Assembly: GCA_029582155.1 (NCBI GenBank)
Contig: CM055908.1
Location: forward strand, 23,111,103 to 23,175,102
Length of the DNA: 64,000 nucleotides
Direction: 5' to 3'
DNA from: Panopea generosa
Lineage: Eukaryota; Mollusca; Bivalvia; Adapedonta; Hiatellidae
A model generated the notes under the pieces. It was not told the origin of the DNA. It worked only from the letters and a program-made list of their open reading frames with translations, and did not search any database. Both the position numbers and the translations under genes were made by a program. How positions within the stretch are numbered: position 1 is the first letter of the stretch; the number at the start of each line of letters is the position of its first letter. Positions 13,501 through 22,800 of the stretch are shown in pieces.

Positions 13501-15800
13501 TAATGAATTTAATCATTGCTGCTAAGTGACTATATGTTTATATTGATTGTATATTGTATATAGTATGATGATGTACTTTGTACAAATCCTAATAAAATAA
13601 ATGTTCTGTTCTGTTCTGTTCTATATAAAACCGACAGGAAACGCATCATTCAAAGGACACAAGCACTACAGTAGCATGAACACGATGCATATAGGGAATG
13701 GTAATGGTTATCTACCTACTTGTATGCACGCACGCGCACGCGCACAAATACACACACACATACATGCATGCATGCATACACCTTCAGACATACATACACA
13801 CACATATACACAGACATATATACACACACAATTATTATTAAAGTCGTACATGCAAGGGCATGTTAAATCTTTGATTTACTTATGGTACAGTTACATGATT
13901 AAATCAGTTTCCAAATTGAAATACATACATCATCAAAAGCTCAAAATAATAAATAAGTATTACTTCCCAATTTAATCTTTGGTCAATAAGAACAGCAAGA
14001 GACGATACACACTTCTCGATTTCTTTAAGCTATTTGATTATATGTACATTAATTCTAGTTTCACGTGTAATACAGTACACGTTTCCAACATGTTGGTTTA
14101 CTGCTGCAGTTACATGGAGAAAACAGACGTGTTGTTTCAACATTAATATCTGCTGCAACAAGATTATGGTGTAGTTTTTGCACAGATGATATGCTATGCC
14201 ATTTCAGTCTTTAAATTAGTAGGAGTTTCCAAACATTTAAACTACAACTGCAATTCATAATTTGATTTGTTACAACATTACCATATATCAAACCTAAAAA
14301 TAACACGTGCATAGTCATACAGACCCATTCAAAAGTAATGACACAACACACGCTTCAGTCTTTGTATTCCACATGTACATCAATTTGTTTTGTATATGGA
14401 TTCTCGAAATTAATAAATGTCTCTATAATATATTAAGCGACATACCATCATATGTATTTACTGCGTATAATAAATTATTTCTATAATATGAACCAACAAG
14501 ATAGTTGACATTGTCTTCGTTACGTTCTTTGCTGCTTTAAACAGTCTGTCGAGGCCTCTAAATGCTGAGAAAAAAAAAAGAAATGTCTGACCAAGTCACT
14601 GATATAATTTTATAATGGCTAATTCTATCAGAAGATTCCGTGTCCATCTCAGTGTACTTCACAAACTAACTTGATTGTAATATCCTACTTAATTTATAGA
14701 CACATTGTTTGTTTAAATACCAGCATTGTGCATAATATTTTACCTGGCACTCATTAATCTCGACAAGGGCCTCGCATAATAGATTTTGCCAACTCGTATA
14801 AAAAGTAAATGAACCCTCATGTATTAAAGGATTCCTTATATGTCTTGAAATTTAACCTAAGTTGTGTTTTATTTTTTTAAACCGTCTGATAGGTTTTGCT
14901 TAATTTTATTTCGCTTTTTTTTAACTTTATAAAACTTACATGCATTACATCATTTACATTAAAATCTCACCGTTCCTAGGGGGTTACCACTTCTATCACC
15001 TGATATCAGTTTCTTTGTATGTTTGTAACATGTATTTATCACATAATTTATAGTGCAGGAGTGTAATACTCCCAAGCCATTAACGGAGTGTACTATTACT
15101 TCCGCTTCATCGCCCGGTGTTTCCAGTATAACCCGGATCTCGTACGTTAATTGCCGAAGTACTTTCGGACTTGCCCGAATATATAAATGACGTCGATTTG
15201 TCATGGTTAAATTACGTAATTTGGAGACGTTACGTCATACGATAAATCACGTTAACAAATATGCCCCTTATAGAGAAGATTTAATAAATAAATGTTAAAT
15301 GTAAACTTTCCCGAGTTATGTGATAAAACGAATCTTTTATTCGTGCTCATTTATTATTGAATATACACATATACTCATTTGCAAAATATGATATAATCCT
15401 CGACAGATCCTCGCATTATATATGTTTTCGAACTCGTTTAATAAATTCAAATATAAATAAGCACTCATGTAAGATCCTCTATGTATGACAAGCGTATATT
15501 TTGTTGTTCTTAGTGTTTATAGTTTTGCTGTACGACGAATACTTATTGTCGTATGATGTTATGTGGAACATAATCTATTAATATCAAACTGTTATTTCAG
15601 GTAAAACAACAACAGAACAACAATTAAAAGAGACAGAAAAGAAGAGATTTTACCTGTGTAAAATATGCCTCGATTTTCCTGCCTGCATTGTTTATCTCCC
15701 TTGCGGTCACCTAGCGTGCGCTAAATGTGCGCCAACAATGAGAAAGTGTCCCATATGCAGACAGCTAGTGAAGGGAACAGTGAAAGCATACATGTCATGA
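3515..15800 (+). CDS. Inhibitor of apoptosis protein, BIR-linker-BIR-BIR-RING
   Basis: Exons are 3515-3764, 4386-4549, 8729-8777, 8842-8877, 8942-8977, 9042-9077, 10056-10202, 10725-10880, 12163-12309, 12832-12987 and 15601-15800. The inferred coding length is 1377 nt. All introns are GT-AG, and the frame runs unbroken from ATG 3515 to TGA 15798-15800. After the phase-0 junction at the end of exon 2, every junction is phase 1, so internal exons can be skipped or duplicated in frame. Domains are a divergent BIR (about residues 50-125), a polar linker from the micro-exons, BIR2, BIR3, and a RING in the last 66 codons. IAP BIR domains bind caspases or signalling partners, and the RING acts as a ubiquitin E3 ligase in the cytosol; that is family knowledge. 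The exact paralogue is not assignable, so no symbol is given. Exon choice is inferred from splice motifs, and the 5' end could differ. Confidence 0.85.
3826..4067 (-). mobile_element. tRNA-derived SINE in IAP intron 1
   Basis: Read on the minus strand it starts with TCCGTGGCCGAGTGGTCTAAGG-like box A sequence (near 4030-4065) and has box B at 3981-3995 (GGTTCGAGTCCCGCC). The body contains GTTACTTGCGGAAGGAC and ends near AATGGCGTTAAACCCC. The same family occurs on the plus strand at 17209-17437 and 28175-28395. The small ORF across it is an artefact of the tRNA-like head. Confidence 0.75.
4575..8205 (+). repeat. 3.6-kb GATTGGTGAT-type minisatellite in IAP intron 2
   Basis: This is an almost uninterrupted array of 9-12 bp variants of ATTGGTGATG, arranged in loose higher-order blocks such as TTATTGGTAATGATTGGTG. 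It fills most of the 4.2-kb intron between exons 2 and 3. One strand is rich in G and T with almost no C. The array contains repeated CCAAT-box-like ATTGG cores, with no evidence that they are used. Confidence 0.95.
8206..8728 (+). other. Intron stretch, probable old dispersed element
   Basis: No exon is apparent. The segment 8245-8560 (for example AGGGCCATAACTGTG) looks like a common molluscan dispersed repeat with no preserved coding. A good acceptor (TGTTATAG) ends at 8728. Confidence 0.35.
8729..9077 (+). CDS. IAP linker: one 49-nt exon and three duplicated 36-nt micro-exons
   Basis: Exon 3 (8729-8777) encodes GLTLNDDNRSTATKTS. Three copies follow at an exact 100-bp spacing: 8842-8877, 8942-8977 and 9042-9077. 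Each encodes a close variant of DDNRSTATETS and ends in the same CAG/GTATNT donor. Each is 36 nt and phase 1-1, so any number can be included in frame. The copies use an acceptor (GACATTAG) formed from sequence that is coding in exon 3, where it reads GACATTAAA. The product is a Ser/Thr/Asp-rich flexible linker between BIR1 and BIR2. I cannot tell which copies are spliced in vivo. Confidence 0.6.
9848..10055 (+). other. Open frame upstream of, and in frame with, the BIR2 exon
   Basis: From ATG 9848 the frame stays open through the acceptor at 10055 and into the BIR2 exon. It carries a TATAAAA at 9941-9947. The same arrangement is present in the duplicate from 11955. It could be a retained-intron or alternative N-terminal extension, or chance. 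The residues show no domain I recognise. Confidence 0.2.
10056..10880 (+). CDS. IAP exons 7-8: BIR2 domain
   Basis: Exon 10056-10202 (147 nt, phase 1-1) encodes the N-terminal half with ERARLASFTNF and AEAGFFYTG. Exon 10725-10880 (156 nt, phase 1-1) encodes VRCFSCGIGLKEW, then CPGDLPWKEHDTFSPKC. The zinc ligands follow C-x2-C-x16-H-x6-C, and the Trp plus GDxP groove motif is intact (type II BIR). It should be a working peptide-binding BIR. Acceptors end at 10055 and 10724; donors start at 10203 and 10881. Confidence 0.9.
12163..12987 (+). CDS. IAP exons 9-10: BIR3 domain, near-identical to BIR2
   Basis: Exons 12163-12309 and 12832-12987 have the same lengths and phases as the BIR2 pair. I see two amino-acid changes: Phe to Tyr in HDTFSPKC, and Glu to Lys in the tail (MEGELD to MEGKLD). 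There is also at least one silent change. Zinc ligands and the GDxP groove are intact. Phase 1 at both ends lets this pair be skipped or added without a frameshift. Confidence 0.9.
13177..13622 (+). mobile_element. 5'-truncated LINE fragment with the C-terminal Cys motif
   Basis: The plus-strand translation from about 13178 gives NERYCLCC, then IEDEFHFLCICPCF and LRKQY. This is the Cys/His C-terminal motif common in animal non-LTR retrotransposons. After an apparent one-base frameshift near the codons for VFKF it continues as LELLNSHNKTILYNISRYIK to a stop. A short 3' UTR and a GTTCT-repeat tail (13603-13622) complete the 3' end. It inserted into duplication copy 2 only. Confidence 0.75.
13725..13835 (+). 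repeat. CA/CATA/GCAT simple repeats
   Basis: Alternating CACGCA, ACACAC and GCATGCATGCATG tracts occur in the last IAP intron. The ORF across them is a repeat shadow. Confidence 0.85.
13836..15600 (+). other. Last IAP intron, nothing recognised
   Basis: This is AT-rich intron with no exon-like frame flanked by splice sites and no clear transposon. The acceptor GTTATTTCAG ends at 15600. Confidence 0.5.
15601..15800 (+). CDS. IAP last exon: C-terminal RING finger
   Basis: The exon begins in phase 1 and encodes a charged lead (KETEKKRFYL), then CKIC, 11 residues, CGH, LACAKC, 6 residues and CPIC, ending KGTVKAYMS before TGA at 15798-15800. Position and spacing fit the RING-HC E3 domain that ends IAP proteins. 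The spacing from His to the next Cys is two residues, whereas three is usual in IAP RINGs; this still fits the general RING-HC pattern. No canonical AATAAA is seen just downstream. Confidence 0.9.
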
Positions 15801-15961
15801 ATTAAGTTAGCAGGATAACAACAGTATGGTGGAATATAGACAACACCGTTTATACAATATTAAATATAATAAGAACACTTATTTTCCCTATTTTATGACT
15901 CCTGGGCCTAAATTCATCAATCTTTTGAGTATGAGACCAGCCTCTACTCGGGGCTCAAAAA

Positions 15962-16172
15962 TCTAACAATTTTGCAAAACCCTCGAGCACACCCCATCTC
16001 TGCAAGTAACATATAACTTTCCCACTTGAATTAACGATGAAAGACGAAAGCCAATGAGACACAATGTCGTATATAAACCATCACGGAGACCGTTACCGGG
16101 TTGGAATTTGAACTCACGACCCCTGGATTGGTAGTCAGACGCGTTACCGACTGGGCTTATCAGGCCCGGCAT
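15962..16172 (-). mobile_element. tRNA-derived SINE, second family
   Basis: On the minus strand this reads GGGGTCGTGAGTTCAAATTC (box B region), TCTCCGTGATGGTTTATATA, ATTGTGTCTCATTGGC and GTTACTTGCAGAGATGGGG. The same units appear at 57382-57654. It lies between the convergent 3' ends of the IAP gene and gene A. Confidence 0.7.
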
Positions 16173-16599
16173 GTCCACGTTAAATGCTAAAATATAGCTA
16201 ACGTACTAACAGAATAATTTAATGAATAAGGTATCTACATACAAGTGTTAATAATAAATACAAAATATGCAAAGCAAGAAACATAAAATACACTGACTTG
16301 TAGCGTATAAATACGAGCTAGTGAGTTTTGCATTAGCGGTGGAATCAAAGTAAAAACACTCGACACACATGGCATTTCGCATTTGATATATTTTAGCCAA
16401 GAAATGGGTATATTACCCAAAAACTTTAGGATATCTGGGATATTCTACAATCAATTGGGGGTACGATGATGTGTTTTCATAGATGACGTCACTAGAAGAT
16501 CTCAAAAATCCAAAATTCCGTTGTTGTGAACTTTATGAAATAGAATACATATAGATTCACTGTATCTTCATGATCCAACGGGTTTCTAAATCTGTCCTT

Positions 16600-16860
16600 T
16601 ATACAGCATGTGAGTAGTCATGAATCTTTTAACTCGATCCTACTCATATAAAGCTATCAGCTCAAGTATGTAAATTGTCCATCCAGTCCAGATGTGTGTT
16701 GCATGTAAGTCCATAGAATATAAGTCATGGTTGACACCAAATTTATTGGTTTGGCAGAGGCCTTGATATTGTATCTATGGTTTGCATTGTAGCTAGGCGG
16801 ACTCGCCGTAGTCTGGTCTGTACATTTATGTCTGGTTATTAACAAATAATTATCTCCATA
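16600..16860 (-). repeat. Dispersed repeat, related to 45640-46240
   Basis: The reverse complement matches 45946-46210 closely: AACCAGACATAAATGTACAG, ACTACGGCGAG, TCAAGGCCTCTGCC, GTGTCAACCATGACTTA and GATTCATGACTACT. The family is unknown and coding is decayed. Confidence 0.7.
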
Positions 16861-17208
16861 TATATATATATATATATGTCAAATACATGTTAAGATTTAC
16901 AACATTAGCAAAACTGTTAATAATGTTAAGAAATACCCAGCCTAATAAGGCTTATCAGATTATTTTAATCAAACTTTGAATTATTCTAACGCAAATATCA
17001 TTTTTTAGCTTTTTATCCTGATATACTCCCTTAAACACTGCTTATTCTATCTTTTCGACCAATAATGCTATCAGTGTACTATTAGGCAGATGTGTACAAA
17101 TACTTAAGATTGAATGAACTGTGATCTTGTTTATTTATGATAATTGATTTTTTCCCCAAATGTTAGATTATCGAAAGAGACTATTATATATATGCTATTA
17201 ACCGCCCC

Positions 17209-17437
17209 TAGGGGGCTTCGTGGCCGAGTGGGTTAAGGCGCTAAGGTCATAAGGTCATAAGGATCAAATCCCGCTCGCTTCAAAAACTTTATGTGATAAA
17301 GTTTGCCAGTTACTTGCGGAAGGACGGTGGTTCCACTCATTCAGACTCAGTCTGAAGTCTTTCTCCACCAGTAAAACTGGATATGCAATATATAACCAGA
17401 AATGTGTTGAAAATGGCGTTGAACCCATTCAACCGCC
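17209..17437 (+). mobile_element. tRNA-derived SINE, same family as 3826-4067
   Basis: It starts GGGGGCTTCGTGGCCGAGTG and has box-B-like AAGGATCAAATCCCGC. The body has GTTACTTGCGGAAGGACGG and the end is AATGGCGTTGAACCC. The minus-strand ORF overlapping its 3' half is a shadow. Confidence 0.7.
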
Positions 17438-17439
17438 CT

Positions 17440-18090
17440 CTAATTATGTTCCATTGTGTCATGTAAAAACGATACATATAGTTCAATAGATCAAGTACTG
17501 TGTCGTGCATATAAAGTTCTCGCGGGTGTTTGGTTTTTACATTGTCAATATCAAAGACTATATATATTTTATACTGCTGTGATTTTAATTTAATTATTCG
17601 CACAAAGCCACATCTCACTTCATGATTTGCAATGCTACCGATGAAAAATATTCTATCAGTCAAAACTCCGTGTAAGCACCTTGGTTCCACATGTTTTGTC
17701 TGTCAAACGTCATTTGAAACTATTTTCAATAACTGCGGTTAATAACATTTATATTAAGCCTACCACTTTAGCAAATTCGTGTGTGTGATTAAAGGTAAAT
17801 GCACTGATCTACCGTCGTCGGCACACCTTACCTCTTTAAAATTGACTTGTATGGATCAAACAAAAGTTGAACTACCGCGGTCCTTTTACTTTACAACAGA
17901 AGTCTATCATATAAGCATTGGGCTCATATATGTATGGCTCGATACGAATACTGTTTGTACCGTTGTTAGGGGCTCATGGGTCTCTGTGATGATTGGACAT
18001 GAAGTTTGTTCTAGGACTATGAGTCCCCCACCTCTAAATCTGTGGGGAAGTAGTCAGTGGTTTGCAGTGATAAGGTGTGTATAGTACTGG
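17440..18090. other. Intergenic between IAP and gene A, nothing recognised
   Basis: A 101-codon plus-strand frame at 17779-18084 has no recognised domain, splice partner or family match. I read it as chance. Confidence 0.4.
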
Positions 18091-18292
18091 TTAATCTGCC
18101 AGGAACACACACCAAACAAACATATAAACACACAATCAAACAAATACATAAAACACACATCAAACAAACAAATAAAACACACAATCAAACAAACATATAA
18201 AACACACAATCAAACAAATATATAAAACACACAATCAAACAAATACATAAAACACACAATCAAACAAACATATAAAATACACAATCAATTTT
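18090..18292 (+). repeat. Tandem AAACACACAATCAAACAAAT repeat
   Basis: About eight copies of a 22-24 bp A/C-rich unit occur just downstream of the gene A polyadenylation signal. Confidence 0.9.
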
Positions 18293-18337
18293 ATTAAAAT
18301 CACTACAATATAAAACAAACCAAGATATAAACATCAT

Positions 18338-18347
18338 TTTATTTATT
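18338..18347 (-). terminator. Gene A polyadenylation signal
   Basis: The minus strand reads AATAAATAAA, two overlapping AATAAA hexamers, about 190 bp downstream of the gene A stop. Gene B has an AATAAA at nearly the same distance. Confidence 0.6.
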
Positions 18348-18532
18348 GCAAACGGCAAAAATGAATTATTATAAAAAATGTGAAGTTCTGTATAATACGG
18401 AAATGCTGTGTCTGAATTATGTAAAAAAAACATAGGAAAATTTTACGATCATAATAAGATGTGACGTGATCGTTCGTTAGGAACCATGACTGTCAATGGA
18501 GAGCTGTTGCTATGGTGACCGTTCTATTCTGT

Positions 18533-18570
18533 CTATTCTTCTTCTTGAATTGTGAACCATTCTTTGGCAG
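18533..18570 (-). CDS. Gene A last exon
   Basis: After acceptor TTCTTCAG it encodes AKEWFTIQEEE and stop TAG (18533-18535). Gene B at 48470-48507 encodes GKEWFKIQEEE and TAA. Homology continues into the 3' UTR (GTTAGGAACCAT on the plus strand in both). Confidence 0.8.
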
Positions 18571-18618
18571 CTGAAGAAATATATGTCATACATAAACAAA
18601 TATAAATATGTTCTATGA

Positions 18619-18703
<85 letters not shown>

Positions 18704-19719
18704 TCAAAGCTGTAACTGACTAATTAATATTCACTAGCACTTAGTTTTGTTATGTAAAACATGCATAACAAGTCATAGTTAGTTTCTTCATTATGATGAC
18801 ACATATCGGAACAAATTATAAAATTTGATCTATTTTTTATTATAATCAACAAAACCATGATTACAAAAAGGCATTCTATAGGCACCGGTTTAAATAATGG
18901 TAGGGCATATTCGCCATAACAATTTACAATATGAAATTAACACCAAACTCGAAATAAGTGTTCAATTATTATAAATCATATTTCCAATATTTCATTTGAG
19001 GTCCAGTTTAAAATACGCCAACACTCTTATTTAAAGCACAATTGTAAGATCTAAAATACTGACCCATTCCCCTACACACACTACTCACTTGTAGTCATTC
19101 ATAATATCCTGAAATCTATGTGTTTTTTAAACAACAGTAAATACAATGTTGCTCATACAGTTGCGTATAATTGACGTTGCGTCCGTGCTACATGTGTTAT
19201 TATAAAGTTGCATATAGTTGACGTTGCGTCCGTGGTACATGTGTTATTATAAAGTTGCGTGTAATTGACCTTGCGTCCGTGGTACATGTGTTATTATAAA
19301 GTTGCATATAGTTGACGTTGCGTCCGTGCTACATGTGTTATTATAAAGTTGCATATAGTTGACGTTGCGTCCGTGCTACATGTGTTATTATAAAGTTGCG
19401 TGTAATTGACGTTGCGTCCGTGCTACATGTGTTATTATAAAGTTTCGTATAATTGACGTTGCGTCCGTGCTACATGTGTTATTATAGATTTATAACCCTT
19501 ACCGTGTTTCAATTTTCCGTGTGCGCAGTATCCATCTGTAATAAAAACATAAAAATGGGGTCAACTTTTTATTGAAAGGTCCGATATTTCCTACGTAATA
19601 ATGTGTTATCAAAGTCAAATAGACTATTGTTATCTAACAAAGACACTTCTGCCCTTCTATGACAATATTTTTTCTATTTGATGATATTTACCCCATTTGC
19701 TTCTATGTTTCATAAAATA

Positions 19720-19804
<85 letters not shown>

Positions 19805-22800
19805 CACACACACACAGACAGACATTTCCAGTGTTGAATGCATAATTAAAGCGGCGAAACCAATAGGTTCTTCTCTTTTAATTCAATAAACAACTGGTAT
19901 AATTGTAATATTTAGCAAAAATTGTGGCTGTCTGAATCACACCTGGCATAAATATATAAACTCAAACATGCTTTGGTTTTGGTTAAAAAACGGAATGTAA
20001 CGGAAGAGCAAAGACATACACATGTATTAAAATAACATATAATTCATTGTCCAAGTCATTAGTATAACAATATTGACAAAAACGTTCTTTCAAGGAATCC
20101 TACTTTTGACATAACAACCTGTTTGAATGTTTTACGAATGCGCTGATATAATTCCAAAACAGCACTTTTTCTATAGTAGTATGCCATTCTTGAAGGAATC
20201 AGTCAGTTGTTTAGATATATGAATACAAGACATAGTAAAGAATATTTCAAGAATATCCCAAACAATATTGAAACCATAATTACACAGTACTTACTTAACG
20301 TTGCTCACTCAATCTTTTCGACCAATCAGGTAGATTTGTAAACATTATGAAGTATAATATCATTCGTCTTTATGACTTGATGCTAATTTTTTATTATTTC
20401 AATGTATCTTGAACTATATAAAGGGTACATACCTAGTTCACCATGATAGGCCATGGAAGAAGTATTATTTTTAACTTTAAGAATATTATTACAACATTTT
20501 AAATGTATTCTTTCGATTTCTTTTGATTTACTTAACGTCTCTCTACACAGTTATGTCCCTTTTTCCCCACGGAAGCAAGATTCTTACTCTTAAAAAATAG
20601 GCCTATATACTTTGGTTATGAAATATTTTCAAAATGGTTCATAGTGGCTGTGATTTCTTGCCGCAGGGTGTCACTGTACCCTCTTTAAAAAAAAACACCG
20701 TGGTCAATCTACAAGTTATTGTGCATTTTTATGTGTGTATACATTCCTGCTATGAAAAATGTATTCTATGTGGAATTCTTTTTTTACCGGTGAAATCCTA
20801 GACCTTATTTTATATAGAACAAAGAACAAAATTCAACTGTGTAGTGAGACCTAAACCCCCATATTCCAGATGCATGACTTAAAATTGAGCCAACAAATGC
20901 ATGAAAAAGATGCCAAAATAGGTTAGCTTTCATATGATATTAACGGCCATTGATCAGCACATTTAATGCTTTGAGAGTTTTCCCAGCTGGCTGTTGTATA
21001 TTGAGCTGATCGTACTGACCACGTGTAGTTATATCATATGCTTCTTAATCATAAGTAATGACTCATTTTGTAGCTAATTGCCTCGTTTTTATTAAAAATA
21101 TTTTAATAAATTAACATCTTAACTCCATTCTTTATAATAATTATGTAACGAGCTGAGACTATTTTGTAGATCTTTAGCAGTATCTCCTAAAATAATCATA
21201 TCGTCAGCAAAATCTAATTAAATAAGTTAAATCGCATTTATTTCTATACTTGAATAGTGTCTTGTTGAAATACTTCTATATCTTCAATTGAAAAGGTAAA
21301 CACTATTGGGACATTATCTCCCAATCCGACCGAAAAATAAGACTATGTTCTACATGATTTAACACAAGACTGAACTATTTTATGCATATATTTTATATTA
21401 CGGAGGTTTCCTTGAATACATTGCTAATATAGTTTCAGTCATAATGCATTTCTATAAACACAATCAAATGCTTCTTTTAAAATTCACTTTTTTTTAGAAA
21501 AATGTTTTTGAACAATAGTTATAAAATAAACATTGCATCAGTGGTCGATTCACCATTTTGGAAACCAAACTTCCCGTCAGATATGACATTGTCATCATCA
21601 CAAAAAAAACCCTTTTATTAAGCACTGAAGAAAATATTTTAGTTAAGCACAATTTATTCACTTATAAGAGAGGTATCGGCTGTTTCCGGATGGCGATAAC
21701 AATTCACGAACATGTTATTCTTTCATAAGTAAGTTGTACTCGTACCTAACTATACATACCTGGTTTTAAAACTACCGTGTTTTCCCAATTTCGAAAATAG
21801 AGCAATAACCGATGTACGTTGTACAGCAAGTGCATTTATTTGGTATAATATAACAAATAATACATGATGTTGGTCCAAATGCATGTTGAATGACTATATT
21901 GTCAGACGCAGAAAGTTCTATAGACTCCAGTTTTGCTTGGTTCCATATACCATTCTAGATCTGACTGTCAAGTGCATACACTTTTAAATGGACCTCAACA
22001 GCATGTATTCTTTATTAATTAACACCCTTAACATGGATATAAGATAACTTACCTAATATTTTCTTCTGAGTGTCTGTAATATAAAATAATTATTTTTATA
22101 TAAATATACATGGGACGATATCTGTATATGTCTGTAATAGCTATATATATTATAGCAAGTTGATAGTTAGGAATTTGGAATGTTAAGGTGTTCTCTTTAA
22201 AGTTCATGTAAAATGAAAATAACACATTTTTATCCTTTATTTGCAATTGTGCTTTAATAGCCCAAGCGTTACAGAAATCTATCTGCCTCACATCACGATT
22301 AGTAATGATTAGCCAATGAAACCGGATATATCAGTCAACAACTTATTTGATAGGCCAAATGTTACAGAGACCCGCCTCACAATCATGATAAGTAATGACT
22401 AGCCAAGGAAATCCGATATATCAGTCAACAACTTATTTGATAGGCCAAATGTTACAGAGACCTGCCTCACATCATTATAAGTAATGACTTGTCAATGAAA
22501 CCCGATTAATCAGTCAACAACTTATTTGATAGGCCAAGCTTAACAGAGATCCGCCACACATCATGATAAGTAATGACCAGCCAAGGAAACCCGATATATC
22601 AGTCAACAAATGTTTCAGTTGCACAGTAGTTCGAAACATTATTAGTCATGTTATACGTACAAATAGTTCAGCTAAACGAAATCGGTCAATGGCTTATGAG
22701 AATGTGCAAAGGCAAACTACTCTACTTCGTCAGTTACGTGCACCACGCACGAATTTCTGTTTGGTATCAACGTAATTTGATCTAACATGAGGTAAACGAG

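Larger units (their letters stand above)
11215..13730 (+). repeat. 2.1-kb duplication, copy 2 (carries BIR3 exons, split by a LINE)
   Basis: This matches copy 1 from 9111, but the homology is interrupted at about 13176. It resumes at about 13623 (CCGACAGGAAACGCATC compared with CTGACAGGAAACGAAGC in copy 1). The interruption is a truncated LINE. Confidence 0.9.

Noticed and set aside
16657-16845. ORFs at 16657-16845 (minus) and 45604-45843 (plus)
   Set aside because: Both are frames of the same dispersed repeat family, with coding not preserved between copies.
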